From the NCBI RefSeq assembly GCF_036127095.1, contig NZ_CP108006.1, forward strand, positions 8,609,501 through 8,673,500: a stretch of 64,000 nucleotides of DNA. Reading direction: 5' to 3'. Under the pieces are notes generated by a model. It was not told the DNA's origin. It did not search any database and was given only the letters and a program-made list of their open reading frames with translations. The stretch is from Streptomyces sp. NBC_00335 (lineage in GTDB: Bacteria; Actinomycetota; Actinomycetes; Streptomycetales; Streptomycetaceae). Positions 1 to 8,400 of this stretch are shown here, one piece after another (position 1 is the first letter of the stretch; each line of letters starts with the position of its first letter). A program made the position numbers and the translations under genes.

Positions 1-2
1 CC

Positions 3-395
3 CGGGGACTGCACCCGCCGGTCCTCACCGACCGGGGGCTGGACGCCGCGCTGTCCGCGGTGGCCGCCCGTTCCCCGATCCCGGTCACGATCGACGTCGA
101 TGCCGTACCGAGGCCGTCCACCACGGTTGAGGGCATCGCCTATTTCGTGGTGAGCGAGGCCCTGACCAACGTGGCCAAGCACGCCGCGGCGAACACCGCC
201 TGGGTGACGATCCGCCGTATCGACGACCGACTGACGGTGACGATCGGCGACAACGGTATCGGCGGGGCGACCCTCGGGCGGGGCAGCGGCCTGAGCGGCC
301 TCGCGGACCGGGTCTCCGGGGTCGACGGCAAGCTGACGGTCTCCAGCCCGGTCGGCGGGCCGACCCTCATCGAAGTGGACATGAAATGCGCGTAG
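3..395 (+). CDS. Sensor histidine kinase, C-terminal end (partial)
   Basis: The 3' end of a two-component sensor kinase that begins before the window. The visible part starts with an HPPVLTDRGLDAAL segment, which in NarL-type kinases lies between the phospho-acceptor and ATPase domains. The HATPase_c domain follows: an N-box-like segment (EALTNVAKHA), a G1-like DNGIGG and a G2-like GSGLSGLADRV. It would autophosphorylate and pass phosphate to the next gene product. Its TAG stop overlaps the response regulator start by 10 bp, so the two are translationally coupled. The input domain is outside the window, so the signal is unknown. Confidence 0.9.
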   Translation, partial: RGLHPPVLTDRGLDAALSAVAARSPIPVTIDVDAVPRPSTTVEGIAYFVVSEALTNVAKHAAANTAWVTIRRIDDRLTVTIGDNGIGGATLGRGSGLSGLADRVSGVDGKLTVSSPVGGPTLIEVDMKCA

Positions 396-1030
396 TGATC
401 GCCGAGGATTCCACGCTGCTGCGGCAGGGGATCGCCCTGCTCCTGGAGGAGCAGGGCATCGAGGTGGTGGACGCGGTCGGCGACGGCGAAGCCTTGCTGA
501 GAGCCGTCGCCGAGCACCATCCCGACGTGTGCGTTGTCGACGTACGCATGCCGCCCACCTTCGTCGACGAGGGTCTGCGCGCCGCACTGGTCATCCGTAA
601 CCGCTGGCCCGAGGTCGGCGTGCTCGTCCTCTCCCAGTACGTCGAGGAGAGCTACGCCATCGACTTGATCGCCGACGACACCAGAGGGGTCGGCTATCTG
701 CTCAAGGACCGGGTCTCCGACGTCGACGACTTCGTCGACGCCCTGAAGCGGATCACGCTGGGGGACACCGTCCTCGATCCCGAGGTGGTCAAGCAGGTTC
801 TGGCGCGCACCCGCAAGCGGGACCCGCTCACCGCGCTGTCCCCCCGGGAGAAGGACGTCCTGTCAGGCATGGCCGAGGGCCGTTCGAACTCGGGGATCGC
901 CGCACAACTGGTCATCGGTCCCGCCGCAGTCGAAAAACACATCAGCAACATTTTCGCGAAGTTCGGACTGCACCCGGAGGACGGCGAGAACCGCCGGGTC
1001 CGGGCAGTCCTGCGCTACTTGGGAGCTTGA
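386..1030 (+). CDS. LuxR/NarL-family response regulator
   Basis: A 214-residue response regulator and cognate partner of the kinase just upstream (overlapping start). The receiver domain covers about residues 1-120, with acidic pocket ED at 7-8, phospho-acceptor Asp52 in VVDVRMPP and the conserved Lys in YLLKDRV. A LuxR-type HTH follows at about residues 148-200 (LSPREKDVLSGMAEGRSN, then VEKHISNIFAKFGL). It presumably controls transcription when phosphorylated. The stop overlaps or abuts the following DUF4097-like gene, so the three probably form one transcript. Confidence 0.93.
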   Translation: MRVVIAEDSTLLRQGIALLLEEQGIEVVDAVGDGEALLRAVAEHHPDVCVVDVRMPPTFVDEGLRAALVIRNRWPEVGVLVLSQYVEESYAIDLIADDTRGVGYLLKDRVSDVDDFVDALKRITLGDTVLDPEVVKQVLARTRKRDPLTALSPREKDVLSGMAEGRSNSGIAAQLVIGPAAVEKHISNIFAKFGLHPEDGENRRVRAVLRYLGA

Positions 1031-1035
1031 AAGCA

Positions 1036-1794
1036 ATGTCCTCTGTCAAGAGCCGGTTCATCATCAGCAGCGGCCTGATCGTCCTGCTCGTCGTCGTCGC
1101 CGTAGGCGCCTGGTCCGTGCTCAGCGTGATAAAAGGCCGCGAGAGCTTCTCCGCAGCCGGCCAGGCCGACGCGTCCGCCGCCACCCTGCTGAGCATCGAC
1201 ACCGCGAACGCGGGCGTCCAACTGAAGGCAAGCAGCGACTCCTTCGTGCATGTCTCCGCCACCGGCAAGTACACCGGCAGCACCCCGCCGAAGCTGACGA
1301 CCAGCACGGCCGGCGCGATCATCACCGTGTCCCAGTCGTGCTCCGGCGACTGCGACGATTTCCGTCTCGACATCTCGCTGCCGGAAAAGCTCGCGGTGAA
1401 GGTGACCACCGTCGACGGGGGGACCACCGCGCGAGGCCTCGCCGGCAGTCTCGACATCAGGACCCGCTCCGGGGGCATCGACCTCACCGACCTCTCCGGG
1501 CCGCTCGCCCTGAACAGCACCACCGGCCAGATCCATGTGGCCGGCGCCACGTCCGACCGGTTCGAAGCCACGACGACGGATGGCGAGGTCAGGGCCGCAT
1601 TCCGCACAGCCCCCACCATGACGAACGTGACCACCGGCACCGGCGGCGTCGACCTCACCCTGCCTTCCTCCGGCTACTACATCCAGGCCACCAGTGCCAA
1701 CAGCACCCCCAAGATCGACATCCCGGTCGACCGCAAGGCCAGCCACACCGTGACGGTGAAGACGAACAACGGCGGTATCGACATCCACCATTGA
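1036..1794 (+). CDS. DUF4097-like membrane-anchored beta-repeat protein
   Basis: A 252-residue protein with one N-terminal membrane segment (about residues 9-30, FIISSGLIVLLVVVAVGAW) followed by an extracytoplasmic region rich in short beta-strand repeats (GGIDLTDLSG, GGVDLTLPSS, NNGGIDIHH), as in DUF4097/adhesin-like beta-helix proteins that often follow actinobacterial two-component genes. A GGGAG motif precedes the ATG; a TTG at 1027 overlapping the upstream stop is an alternative start. It is likely the target or accessory of the upstream kinase-regulator pair. No enzymatic motif is seen. Confidence 0.75.
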   Translation: MSSVKSRFIISSGLIVLLVVVAVGAWSVLSVIKGRESFSAAGQADASAATLLSIDTANAGVQLKASSDSFVHVSATGKYTGSTPPKLTTSTAGAIITVSQSCSGDCDDFRLDISLPEKLAVKVTTVDGGTTARGLAGSLDIRTRSGGIDLTDLSGPLALNSTTGQIHVAGATSDRFEATTTDGEVRAAFRTAPTMTNVTTGTGGVDLTLPSSGYYIQATSANSTPKIDIPVDRKASHTVTVKTNNGGIDIHH

Positions 1795-1889
1795 CGGAGG
1801 CCAACCGGAATACGCCGGAAATAGGAACAGGCGTGCCGTCAGGCGGACACGGGCAGACGTCAATCAGCCGGGAACCGCGTGGGCGTGTT

Positions 1890-2537
1890 TCATATGTGGT
1901 CAGCCGACGCGGGTTCCGTCATGGACATCAGGCCGCTCAGCCCGTCCCGCACCTGTTCGACCTCTACATCTCCGAACAGGGCTTGCTGGGCGATGAACCC
2001 CTGCGCCAGTGCCATCAAGGAGCGCGCCACGCGGTCGGCCGGTACGTCGGCCCTCATCAGTCCGGCCTCCTGGTAGGCCGTGACGATCTTGCTCCAGGTC
2101 TCGTGCATCTCGTCGAACCCCTGGCGCAGCACCTTGGCCAACTCCGGGTTGCGCAGCGTTTCCGCCCATACCTGCAGGGCCACTCGGGGAAACTCGGGCT
2201 CGTCGCCGGCTCCCGGGCCGCCGCTGCCGAGCACCCCTCCGGCCAGCACATCGCCGAGGGTCTGGGTGAGCAGTACGTCAGGCAGTGGCGGCGGGTGCTC
2301 CTCGGCAGCTCGCTCGAACGCGGCCCGGACGGTGGCGAGAGCCTCGGTCGCGATGGCCGCGATCAGCTCGTCCTTGCCGGTGAAGTAGCGGTAGACCGCG
2401 CCCGCGGAGAGACCGACCTCGCGCAGGACGTCCTGCATCGACGCGGTGTGGAAGCCGTTGCGGCTGAAGCAACGCGTGGCGCCGTCCAGAATCTGGCGGC
2501 GGCGGGCGTCGAGGTGTTCCTGGGATACGCGAGCCAT
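1890..2537 (-). CDS. TetR-family transcriptional repressor
   Basis: A 215-residue TetR regulator. The start MARVSQEHLDARRRQIL is the natural family start; the reading frame is open further upstream but that part overlaps the divergent gene. The N-terminal HTH (about residues 10-55) shows the TetR pattern with GLSAGAVYRYFTGKDEL. The C-terminal ligand/dimer domain is helical and unassigned. It is divergent from a membrane-protein gene, with two operator-like palindromes between them, so it probably represses both itself and that gene. Confidence 0.92.
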   Translation of the reverse strand: MARVSQEHLDARRRQILDGATRCFSRNGFHTASMQDVLREVGLSAGAVYRYFTGKDELIAAIATEALATVRAAFERAAEEHPPPLPDVLLTQTLGDVLAGGVLGSGGPGAGDEPEFPRVALQVWAETLRNPELAKVLRQGFDEMHETWSKIVTAYQEAGLMRADVPADRVARSLMALAQGFIAQQALFGDVEVEQVRDGLSGLMSMTEPASADHI

Positions 2538-2548
2538 GCGCTCAACGT

Positions 2549-2566
2549 AGAACGAGCATTCGTTCT
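2549..2566. promoter_or_regulatory. Operator-like palindrome 1 (TetR)
   Basis: The sequence AGAACGA GCAT TCGTTCT has perfect 7-bp inverted arms around 4 bp. It sits 12 bp upstream of the tetR start codon. Such AACGA...TCGTT half-sites are typical of operators for self-regulating TetR proteins. The binding partner is inferred. Confidence 0.6.
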
Positions 2567-2605
2567 TGACAAGCGTCACCGCCTGCAACACAGTGACCCA
2601 TCTAA

Positions 2606-2622
2606 AACGAATGCTCATTCTT
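2606..2622. promoter_or_regulatory. Operator-like palindrome 2 (TetR)
   Basis: AACGAATGCTCATTCTT resembles the first palindrome with imperfect symmetry. It lies 19 bp before the start codon of the divergent membrane-protein gene. With the site at 2549-2566, both divergent promoters would be covered by one repressor. Confidence 0.5.
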
Positions 2623-2640
2623 TTTGCTTTGGGAGTCTTG

Positions 2641-3663
2641 ATGTCCACCGCCTCCGCAACTTCCGCACCGCCGTCTCCGCGACAGGGCAGGCGTCTGATC
2701 GCTGTCATAGTCCTGATCCCGGTGTTCGTGACCCTTGCCCTGTGGGCGTTCGCATGGCCGGCCAGACGGATCGCACCGCGCGATCTCCCCATCGGCGTCG
2801 CGGGCCCCGCGGCGGCGGCCGAAGGCGTTCAGAAGCAATTGCAGCAGAAGCCGGGCGCGTTCGAGATCCACCGGTACGCCGACGAAGCCGCGGCCGGCGC
2901 AGCCATCGAGGCCCGGACGGTATACGGCGCGGTCGTCGTCACCCAGCAGGGCCCGAAGCTGCTCACCGCCTCGGCCGCGAGCACGGTGGTGGCCCAGCTG
3001 CTGCAGCAGGCAGTAACCGCGGGGAGCCCGCAAGGCACGCAGGTTCAGATCACCGATGTGGTCGCAGCGCCGGCCAACGACCCACGCGGCGCCGTACTCA
3101 ACTCCAGCCTGCTTCCGATGACCCTCGCGGGAATCGCGGCCGGCGCCGTCATCACGCTCCTCGGACTGCGCGGTACCCGCGGAGTCCTGGCACTTCTCGG
3201 ATCGGCCGCCTTGGTCGGCATCGTGGCAGCCGCGCTCACCCACAGCTGGCTCGGCGCGCTCACGGGCAACTGGTGGGCCGAAGCCGGCGCACTCGGCCTC
3301 ACGGCCCTCGCGGTCGGTGCCACCGTGGCCGGGCTCGCGGCACTGATCGGCCCGGCCGGCATAGGCGTCGGCGCCCTGCTCTCCATGATGGTCGGCAACG
3401 CGTTCTCGGGCATGACCTCCGCCCCTGAGCTGCTGCCCGAGCCGGCCGGGCTGATCGGCCAGTGGCTGGCGCCCGGCGCTGGTGGCTCACTGGTGCGGTC
3501 CGTGGCGTTCTTCGACGGCGCAGGGGCCGGGCGGCCATTGATCACGCTGACCATCTGGGTGATCGCCGGCTTGGCCGCCGTCCTGCTCGCCCGCCCGCGC
3601 CGCCCCGCCTCCACATCCGCCGCCGTGCCGCGGCAGGCACCGGAGGCCGTTCCGGTCGGCTGA
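2641..3663 (+). CDS. ABC-2-type/YhgE-Pip-like membrane protein
   Basis: A 340-residue membrane protein. One N-terminal membrane segment (IAVIVLIPVFVTLALWAFAW) is followed by an extracellular stretch of about 120 residues resembling the first extracytoplasmic domain of ABC-2/YhgE permeases (DLPIGVAG, then YGAVVV). About five further hydrophobic helices run from residue 160 to 330. It has no ATPase domain. The ATG at 2641 is preceded by GGGAG. It is probably the transporter or efflux function controlled by the divergent TetR repressor. The substrate is unknown. Confidence 0.7.
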   Translation: MSTASATSAPPSPRQGRRLIAVIVLIPVFVTLALWAFAWPARRIAPRDLPIGVAGPAAAAEGVQKQLQQKPGAFEIHRYADEAAAGAAIEARTVYGAVVVTQQGPKLLTASAASTVVAQLLQQAVTAGSPQGTQVQITDVVAAPANDPRGAVLNSSLLPMTLAGIAAGAVITLLGLRGTRGVLALLGSAALVGIVAAALTHSWLGALTGNWWAEAGALGLTALAVGATVAGLAALIGPAGIGVGALLSMMVGNAFSGMTSAPELLPEPAGLIGQWLAPGAGGSLVRSVAFFDGAGAGRPLITLTIWVIAGLAAVLLARPRRPASTSAAVPRQAPEAVPVG

Positions 3664-3894
3664 AGCCGACCGGAAGCCAATCGCGGTGACAGCCGCCTCA
3701 GCTCGCTCGGATGGAAAGCCCCTACAGCGAAACACCGAAACCAATCCCCAAGGGCTGAATGCCGGCCGTGGATCTTCGGGATCGTTCTGGGGACGTCGGA
3801 GCAGTGCGGGTGGCAACCGGCCCCGCCGCGCCGGGCGTGCCACGTCACCGCCCTCATCCGGGAGCGGGGCGAGAGGAACCGGAAGGCCACAGAT

Positions 3895-4095
3895 CCCGCG
3901 GTGCCGTTCGTAGACGGTCTTCCACGGACCGAACCGTTCGGGCAGGTCGCGCCACTGAACGCCGGTCCGCACCCGGTGCAAAATCCCGTCGATTACCTGC
4001 CGGTGGTCCCGCCACCTGCCACAACGCCTGTTGCTGACCGGCAGGAACGGCCTTAGCCGTTCCCACTCCGCATCGCTCAGATCACCCCGCCCCAT
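3895..4095 (-). mobile_element. IS5-family transposase relic (N-terminal fragment)
   Basis: The minus-strand frame starting at ATG 4095 (a GTG at 4101 is also possible) encodes a typical IS5-group transposase N-terminus: MGRGDLSDAEW, then RRCGRWRDHRQVIDGILHR and GVQWRDLPERFGPWKTVYER. After this the frame diverges from the family and no DDE catalytic core follows, so only a dead 5' fragment remains. The stretch 3664-3894 holds no recognisable gene and may be scrambled IS end sequence. Confidence 0.8.
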
Positions 4096-4151
4096 GTCCA
4101 CATCAACGACCCGGACCCACGCCCGTCACAAGATCACACGAATTCTGACTC

Positions 4152-4616
4152 TCAGTCCGCGATAAAGGGTGCGTACCCGACCGGCACCTCGCTCACCTCA
4201 AGGTCTGAGAAGACCAAGGTCAGATCATGAGCGTTGGTCTCAATGTGAACCTCATGGAAGTCGATCCCGACAGCCTTCGACCAGCGGAGGGCAGCCTCCG
4301 ACTGGAGACGAAGCTCGGCTCCGTACAACTCGTGATGGTTCGCGCCCCAGACATAACCGTCGAGGTCGATGGCGGTTTCGCGGTCGAGGAGCCGCTCGTC
4401 CAAGGAATCCCGCCAGGTATCCGTGGACAGGAACGTCTCGCATCGGGCCTCGACGCAGTACCGGAGGAGATACCGCAGGTAGGTCGACGGGCTTTGGGGG
4501 CCGTCCCACACATTGATGATGACCTCGTAGTCGCGCATGTAGGTGGTGTATCCGTGGTGCACGACAACGGCTTCGATGGGCTCGTTCAGCGTCCGCTGAA
4601 GTTCTGCGGTGTCCAT
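4152..4616 (-). CDS. YxiG-like hypothetical protein (possible orphan immunity)
   Basis: A 154-residue soluble acidic protein beginning MDTAELQRTLNEPIEAVVVH, with the pattern HHGYTTYMRDYEV followed by YLRYLLRYCVEARCET. This resembles the YxiG-like family found in Streptomyces, though that is recalled rather than searched. No signal peptide or membrane segment is seen. It lies beyond the terminator of the RHS toxin-immunity operon in the same orientation, a common position for orphan immunity genes in polymorphic-toxin loci. That role is inference. Confidence 0.55.
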   Translation of the reverse strand: MDTAELQRTLNEPIEAVVVHHGYTTYMRDYEVIINVWDGPQSPSTYLRYLLRYCVEARCETFLSTDTWRDSLDERLLDRETAIDLDGYVWGANHHELYGAELRLQSEAALRWSKAVGIDFHEVHIETNAHDLTLVFSDLEVSEVPVGYAPFIAD

Positions 4617-4960
4617 GCCGCTCTTCTACCTCACTCGGCAAGCCCTTCGACAGCGAGATTCAGAGCGTTAGGCACTCGTCGGCTCAGAGATCGCCCGGAC
4701 AAGTCCTAGAATCCCGGCCCGCTGATTCGCAGCCATCCTTGCGAACTTCAATCCGTGCAACCTCGCACGCTCAAACACTTGAATTTCCGCTAGCAGAACG
4801 CAACCGGAAACGCTGTGCAGATTGCTAGGGTTCACGCGCATTGAGGGATGCCAGTTAGAGCGGCTAAATCGAGCGAAGATCATCAACAGCATCCAGAACC
4901 TGCGCCAAACCGGATCCGACTCACAACGGTTGACTTCTCTGTCGGGAAGCCGACATGAAC
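4617..4960. other. Intergenic stretch without recognised gene
   Basis: This region and the remainder up to the immunity gene at 5058 are lower in GC than their surroundings. Apart from the hairpin at 4961-4996, no coding sequence, tRNA or repeat was recognised. Confidence 0.5.
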
Positions 4961-4996
4961 CGAAGGGCTCTACGGCTGTAGCCGTAGAGCCCTTCG
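4961..4996. terminator. Strong hairpin terminator after the toxin/immunity operon
   Basis: Perfect 16-bp arms (CGAAGGGCTCTACGGC and its complement) enclose the loop TGTA. It lies 61 bp after the immunity gene stop, where minus-strand transcripts from the RHS operon would end. There is no long T-tract, as is usual in Streptomyces. Confidence 0.8.
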
Positions 4997-5057
4997 CATC
5001 TATCGTTCAGCAGGGACCATTCGAGGCAAATTTGAGAGCTAGGGACAATCCGATTTA

Positions 5058-5432
5058 CTAGGATTCTTTTCGCGAATCGCCCATGATGTTCAGAGCTTCA
5101 CGTGCCGCCGCGACGACTTCACCCCAAGCTTGAGAATGAATTATCTCTGCATCGTTTGATGCAGAAGACAAAGCAGAATCAAGCGCAGAGTTCAGGACAG
5201 TCATTGCAGAGACTTCCACGTCGTCAAAAAGAACGAATCCCAGCCTCCCGCTCGGCTCGGCCAAGACGCCCGAGTCGTCGAAAAAGTCTAGCGCTTCATC
5301 AAGGCCGGATCCACCTGAGGGTTGACGCAACCAATTCTCCTCTTGCCAATCTCTATTCCCTAGCTTGTCCAGCCAGTCAATCAGTTGCGTTCGTATCCAT
5401 GGCGTCTGAAGGTCATGACCCTTAGGGGGCAT
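5058..5432 (-). CDS. SCO4402-like immunity protein for the RHS toxin
   Basis: A 124-residue acidic cytoplasmic protein. The pattern PWIRTQLIDWLDKLGNRDWQ, then LGFVLFDDVEVS and HSQAWGEVVAAAREAL matches my memory of SCO4402-family proteins found as small immunity-like genes in actinomycetes. Its ATG lies inside the last codons of the RHS gene (11-bp overlap), so it is translated together with the toxin, as expected for a cognate immunity protein. Like the toxin tip it is more AT-rich than the RHS body. Family assignment is moderately sure; the immunity role rests on position. Confidence 0.7.
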   Translation of the reverse strand: MPPKGHDLQTPWIRTQLIDWLDKLGNRDWQEENWLRQPSGGSGLDEALDFFDDSGVLAEPSGRLGFVLFDDVEVSAMTVLNSALDSALSSASNDAEIIHSQAWGEVVAAAREALNIMGDSRKES

Positions 5433-8400
5433 TCCAAGTCCTCCACGTCTGCCACTCGCTGAGCGGAATGTGAGCCTCTACCGGATAATCCTGTATTCGC
5501 GCATTGGGGGGCAGGAGCTCACCTCCACGCCCTACGATTCTACCTCCAGAGTTAATCACTACGTGATCAACTTGTTGCGTAGCCCACTGAGAGTTGAGGT
5601 CTCCCCTGTCGATGCGAACGCTGTCTTGGCCCCTCGGGGCGCGCCACACAAAACCTGCCTTATTGTCATTCTTCTTATACTTGCTCGTCATGTGGGGCCC
5701 CGACCAGTTATTCGGGACCTTCGCGCTCCCGTACGGGAACCAACCCGGACCGACTGGCTTACCTCCGGCGACAGGGCCGCTGGGCCCCGCCTTCGCTCCT
5801 CGCAGAGCGAACGTACCTAGGCGAGCACCTCCTACGAGTGAGCCCCATCCCATTCCTTCTTCGAATGCCGAAGAGCTCAGATCGACTCCGTGATCTTCTG
5901 CCACACCCCCGAAGCATGGCTGCGTGACAAAAAGGCCCTTGTGCTCAATACATCCCCCCGTCAATACCTGAACTGCCCCCAACACTAGGCCGACCTTGAA
6001 ATCTTTGTCATTCCCGTGCGGCTGCTCCACCCATTTCGTTTTGCATTCGAATCGGCCGCACGTGGTCTTGTATTGCCCCTCGGGAGCCGGCGGGGCACTG
6101 CCGCCCTGTGAGACCTTCGGTTGGCCCGGTTCGTTTCCTGGGGTGGTGTTTTCCTGTTCTGTTGTGGGCCTGGTGGGACAGTCGATCTCCGCGCACCTGC
6201 CGGTGGGGTCTGCTGTGGTGACAGGGTTGTTATTGGCATATCCGTAGCCGTTGAGCGACTGCGGAGAATCAGGCATCAACAGCGGGTCGACGCTGATGAA
6301 TTGACCGATGTTGGGGTCGTATTCGCGGGCGCCGATGTGGGTGAGCGCTGTGTTGGTGTCGGCGGACTTGCCGAGGAAGCGCTTGTCGTCCGGCCAGGTG
6401 CCGACGGAGTCGCCGCGGGGCGCACCGAATGGAGTGATGTAGCGCTTGCTGACGGTTTGCTCGTCGCCGCTGTCGATGGCGACTGAGGAGGTGCCGTGGT
6501 GGTCACCGGAGAGGAAGGAGACCTTCGAGGTGCCTGTCTCGTTGCTGCGGACCGCTACGCGCTGGCCGCCGAGGGTGTAGTAGCGGTTGGCCCACTTCTT
6601 GGTGCCTTCGAGGTGGACCTCGGTGGCCCCGGCATAGAGGATCGTTTCGCCGCCGGTGTTGCGGCGGATGAACAGTTCACCGTCGGCGTCGTAGAGGTAG
6701 GTGGTGGTGTCGGTTCCCTCTGCGAGCTTGCTGAGCTTGTTCTCACCGCTCCAGGTCAGGGTTTGACTGGTAGTGGTAGTGGGTCCGCGCAGGCGCTTGG
6801 TGGTATTGCCACCGTCGTCGTAGGTGTACTGGTCCGCGACACCCGTGCAGTCGGCGTTGGCGGTGGTGGAGACGAGGGCGTGCTTGCGGGTGGTGTCGTA
6901 GCAGTAGGTGCGGTCGGTGGTAGCGGAGCTCGTGTGCGTGGTTTCCGAGGCGCGCTGGCCGCCGGCGTTGTAGGTGTAGGACTTCCAGTAGGAGGCGGGA
7001 CCTCCGAGGTTGGCCGTGGTCCGGCCGATAGTGGCGCAGTCGGCGGTTTTCGGGGTCCAGGCTTCGGTGACGCGGCGCTGGCCGTCGTAGGTGAAGCACT
7101 GGTAGTCGGCCGCGCTGGCGCCACTGACCGTTGCCTTGTCGAAGATCGACTTGACGTTGCCGGCGTCGTCATGGGTGTACGTGCTGTCCTGGACGAGGCC
7201 GTGGGTCGGCTCGTAGACGGTGGTTGCCTTGAGGCGGCCCGTGCCTTCCTCGAAGGTGTTGGCGATGTCGACGTCCTTGACGCCGAGCGCGCCCGAGCGC
7301 GAGAGCTTCATCCTCTCAAGCCGGCCGAGGGGCGAATAGCCGGCGCTCTGGACGTACCCGCTGGTACCGGAGAGACCGTCCGGCAGCAGATAACTGTTGT
7401 AGTCGGTGGAGATGGTCTCCGAGGGGAGGCCGCCGGCCGCAGGCTCGGACGTGGAGGAGACGGTGCCGTCTTCCCAGAGGTTCGTGCCGTATTTGGTGGT
7501 CGCGCTGACGGCACCCGAAGTGACCAGCGGGTCGTCGGCGGGCAGCGTCAGCTCGGTCTCGCTGGGGCGGCCGAGGTAGTCGTACGCCGCGATCTTCTTG
7601 GTGTAGGCCTTGCCGGTCGTGCCGCCGACGTAGCTGGTGGCGGCGGTCGGCGCACCCCGCAGGAGAGTGTCGTAGGTCCAGGCGGCCAGCTTGTTGGCGT
7701 CCGTGCGGGAGGTCTGCCACTTGCCGGTCTTGCGACCGAGCTCGTCATAGGCGTACAGGAGCGTGTTACCACGAGCGTCGACCGTGCTGGAGACCTGGTC
7801 CAGCAACGAGTAGTTCGTGGTGGTCGTGCCACTGTCCGGGTCGGTGGCAGTGCGCTGACGGCCGAAGAGGTCGTAGGTGTACGACCACTTGGCGCCGTCC
7901 GGCCCGGAAATCGTGGCGGGCGTACCGTCACGGTTATACGCGTACTTAACGCTGGTGTACGCGGTACCGAGAGTGGCGCCGTACGCAGCGTCGTCCGGCT
8001 GCTCGCCTGAGTAGGTGCGGGTTTCTGTCGTCCGTCCCAGCGTGTCGGTGATGATACGAGCGGCCGTGCCTCCGTCAGGCGCGGAGGTGGCTACCGAGTC
8101 GCCGGTGTAGCTGGTAGTCGTGGACCACTTCTTGGCGCCGTTGACCCACAGCGCGGCGGTCGTGGGCCGGCCTGCACCGTCGAAGGTGGTCCTGGTCTGC
8201 GGGAAGGGCCCTCCGGCGGTGACGGCGTCGTAGTCACCGTCCGGCGCGTTCTTGTCGTCCCAGGCATCGGCGTACGTGTCGTAGGCCAGGCCGCGGGAGT
8301 CGTAGCGGGTGTCGGTGAGGATCCGTCCGCCGTTGGGCGAGATGGTCTGGGTCTGCAGCGGACGCAGCAGCGAGTCGGTGATGGAGTAGACGGGGGTCTG

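Noticed and set aside
4640..4960. tRNA gene
   Set aside because: No cloverleaf pairing or T-loop signature was found in this AT-richer gap.
6496..8010. Long plus-strand open frame opposite the RHS gene
   Set aside because: It is a high-GC antisense shadow of the YD-repeat coding sequence; the protein is glycine/valine-rich with no domain and no ribosome site.
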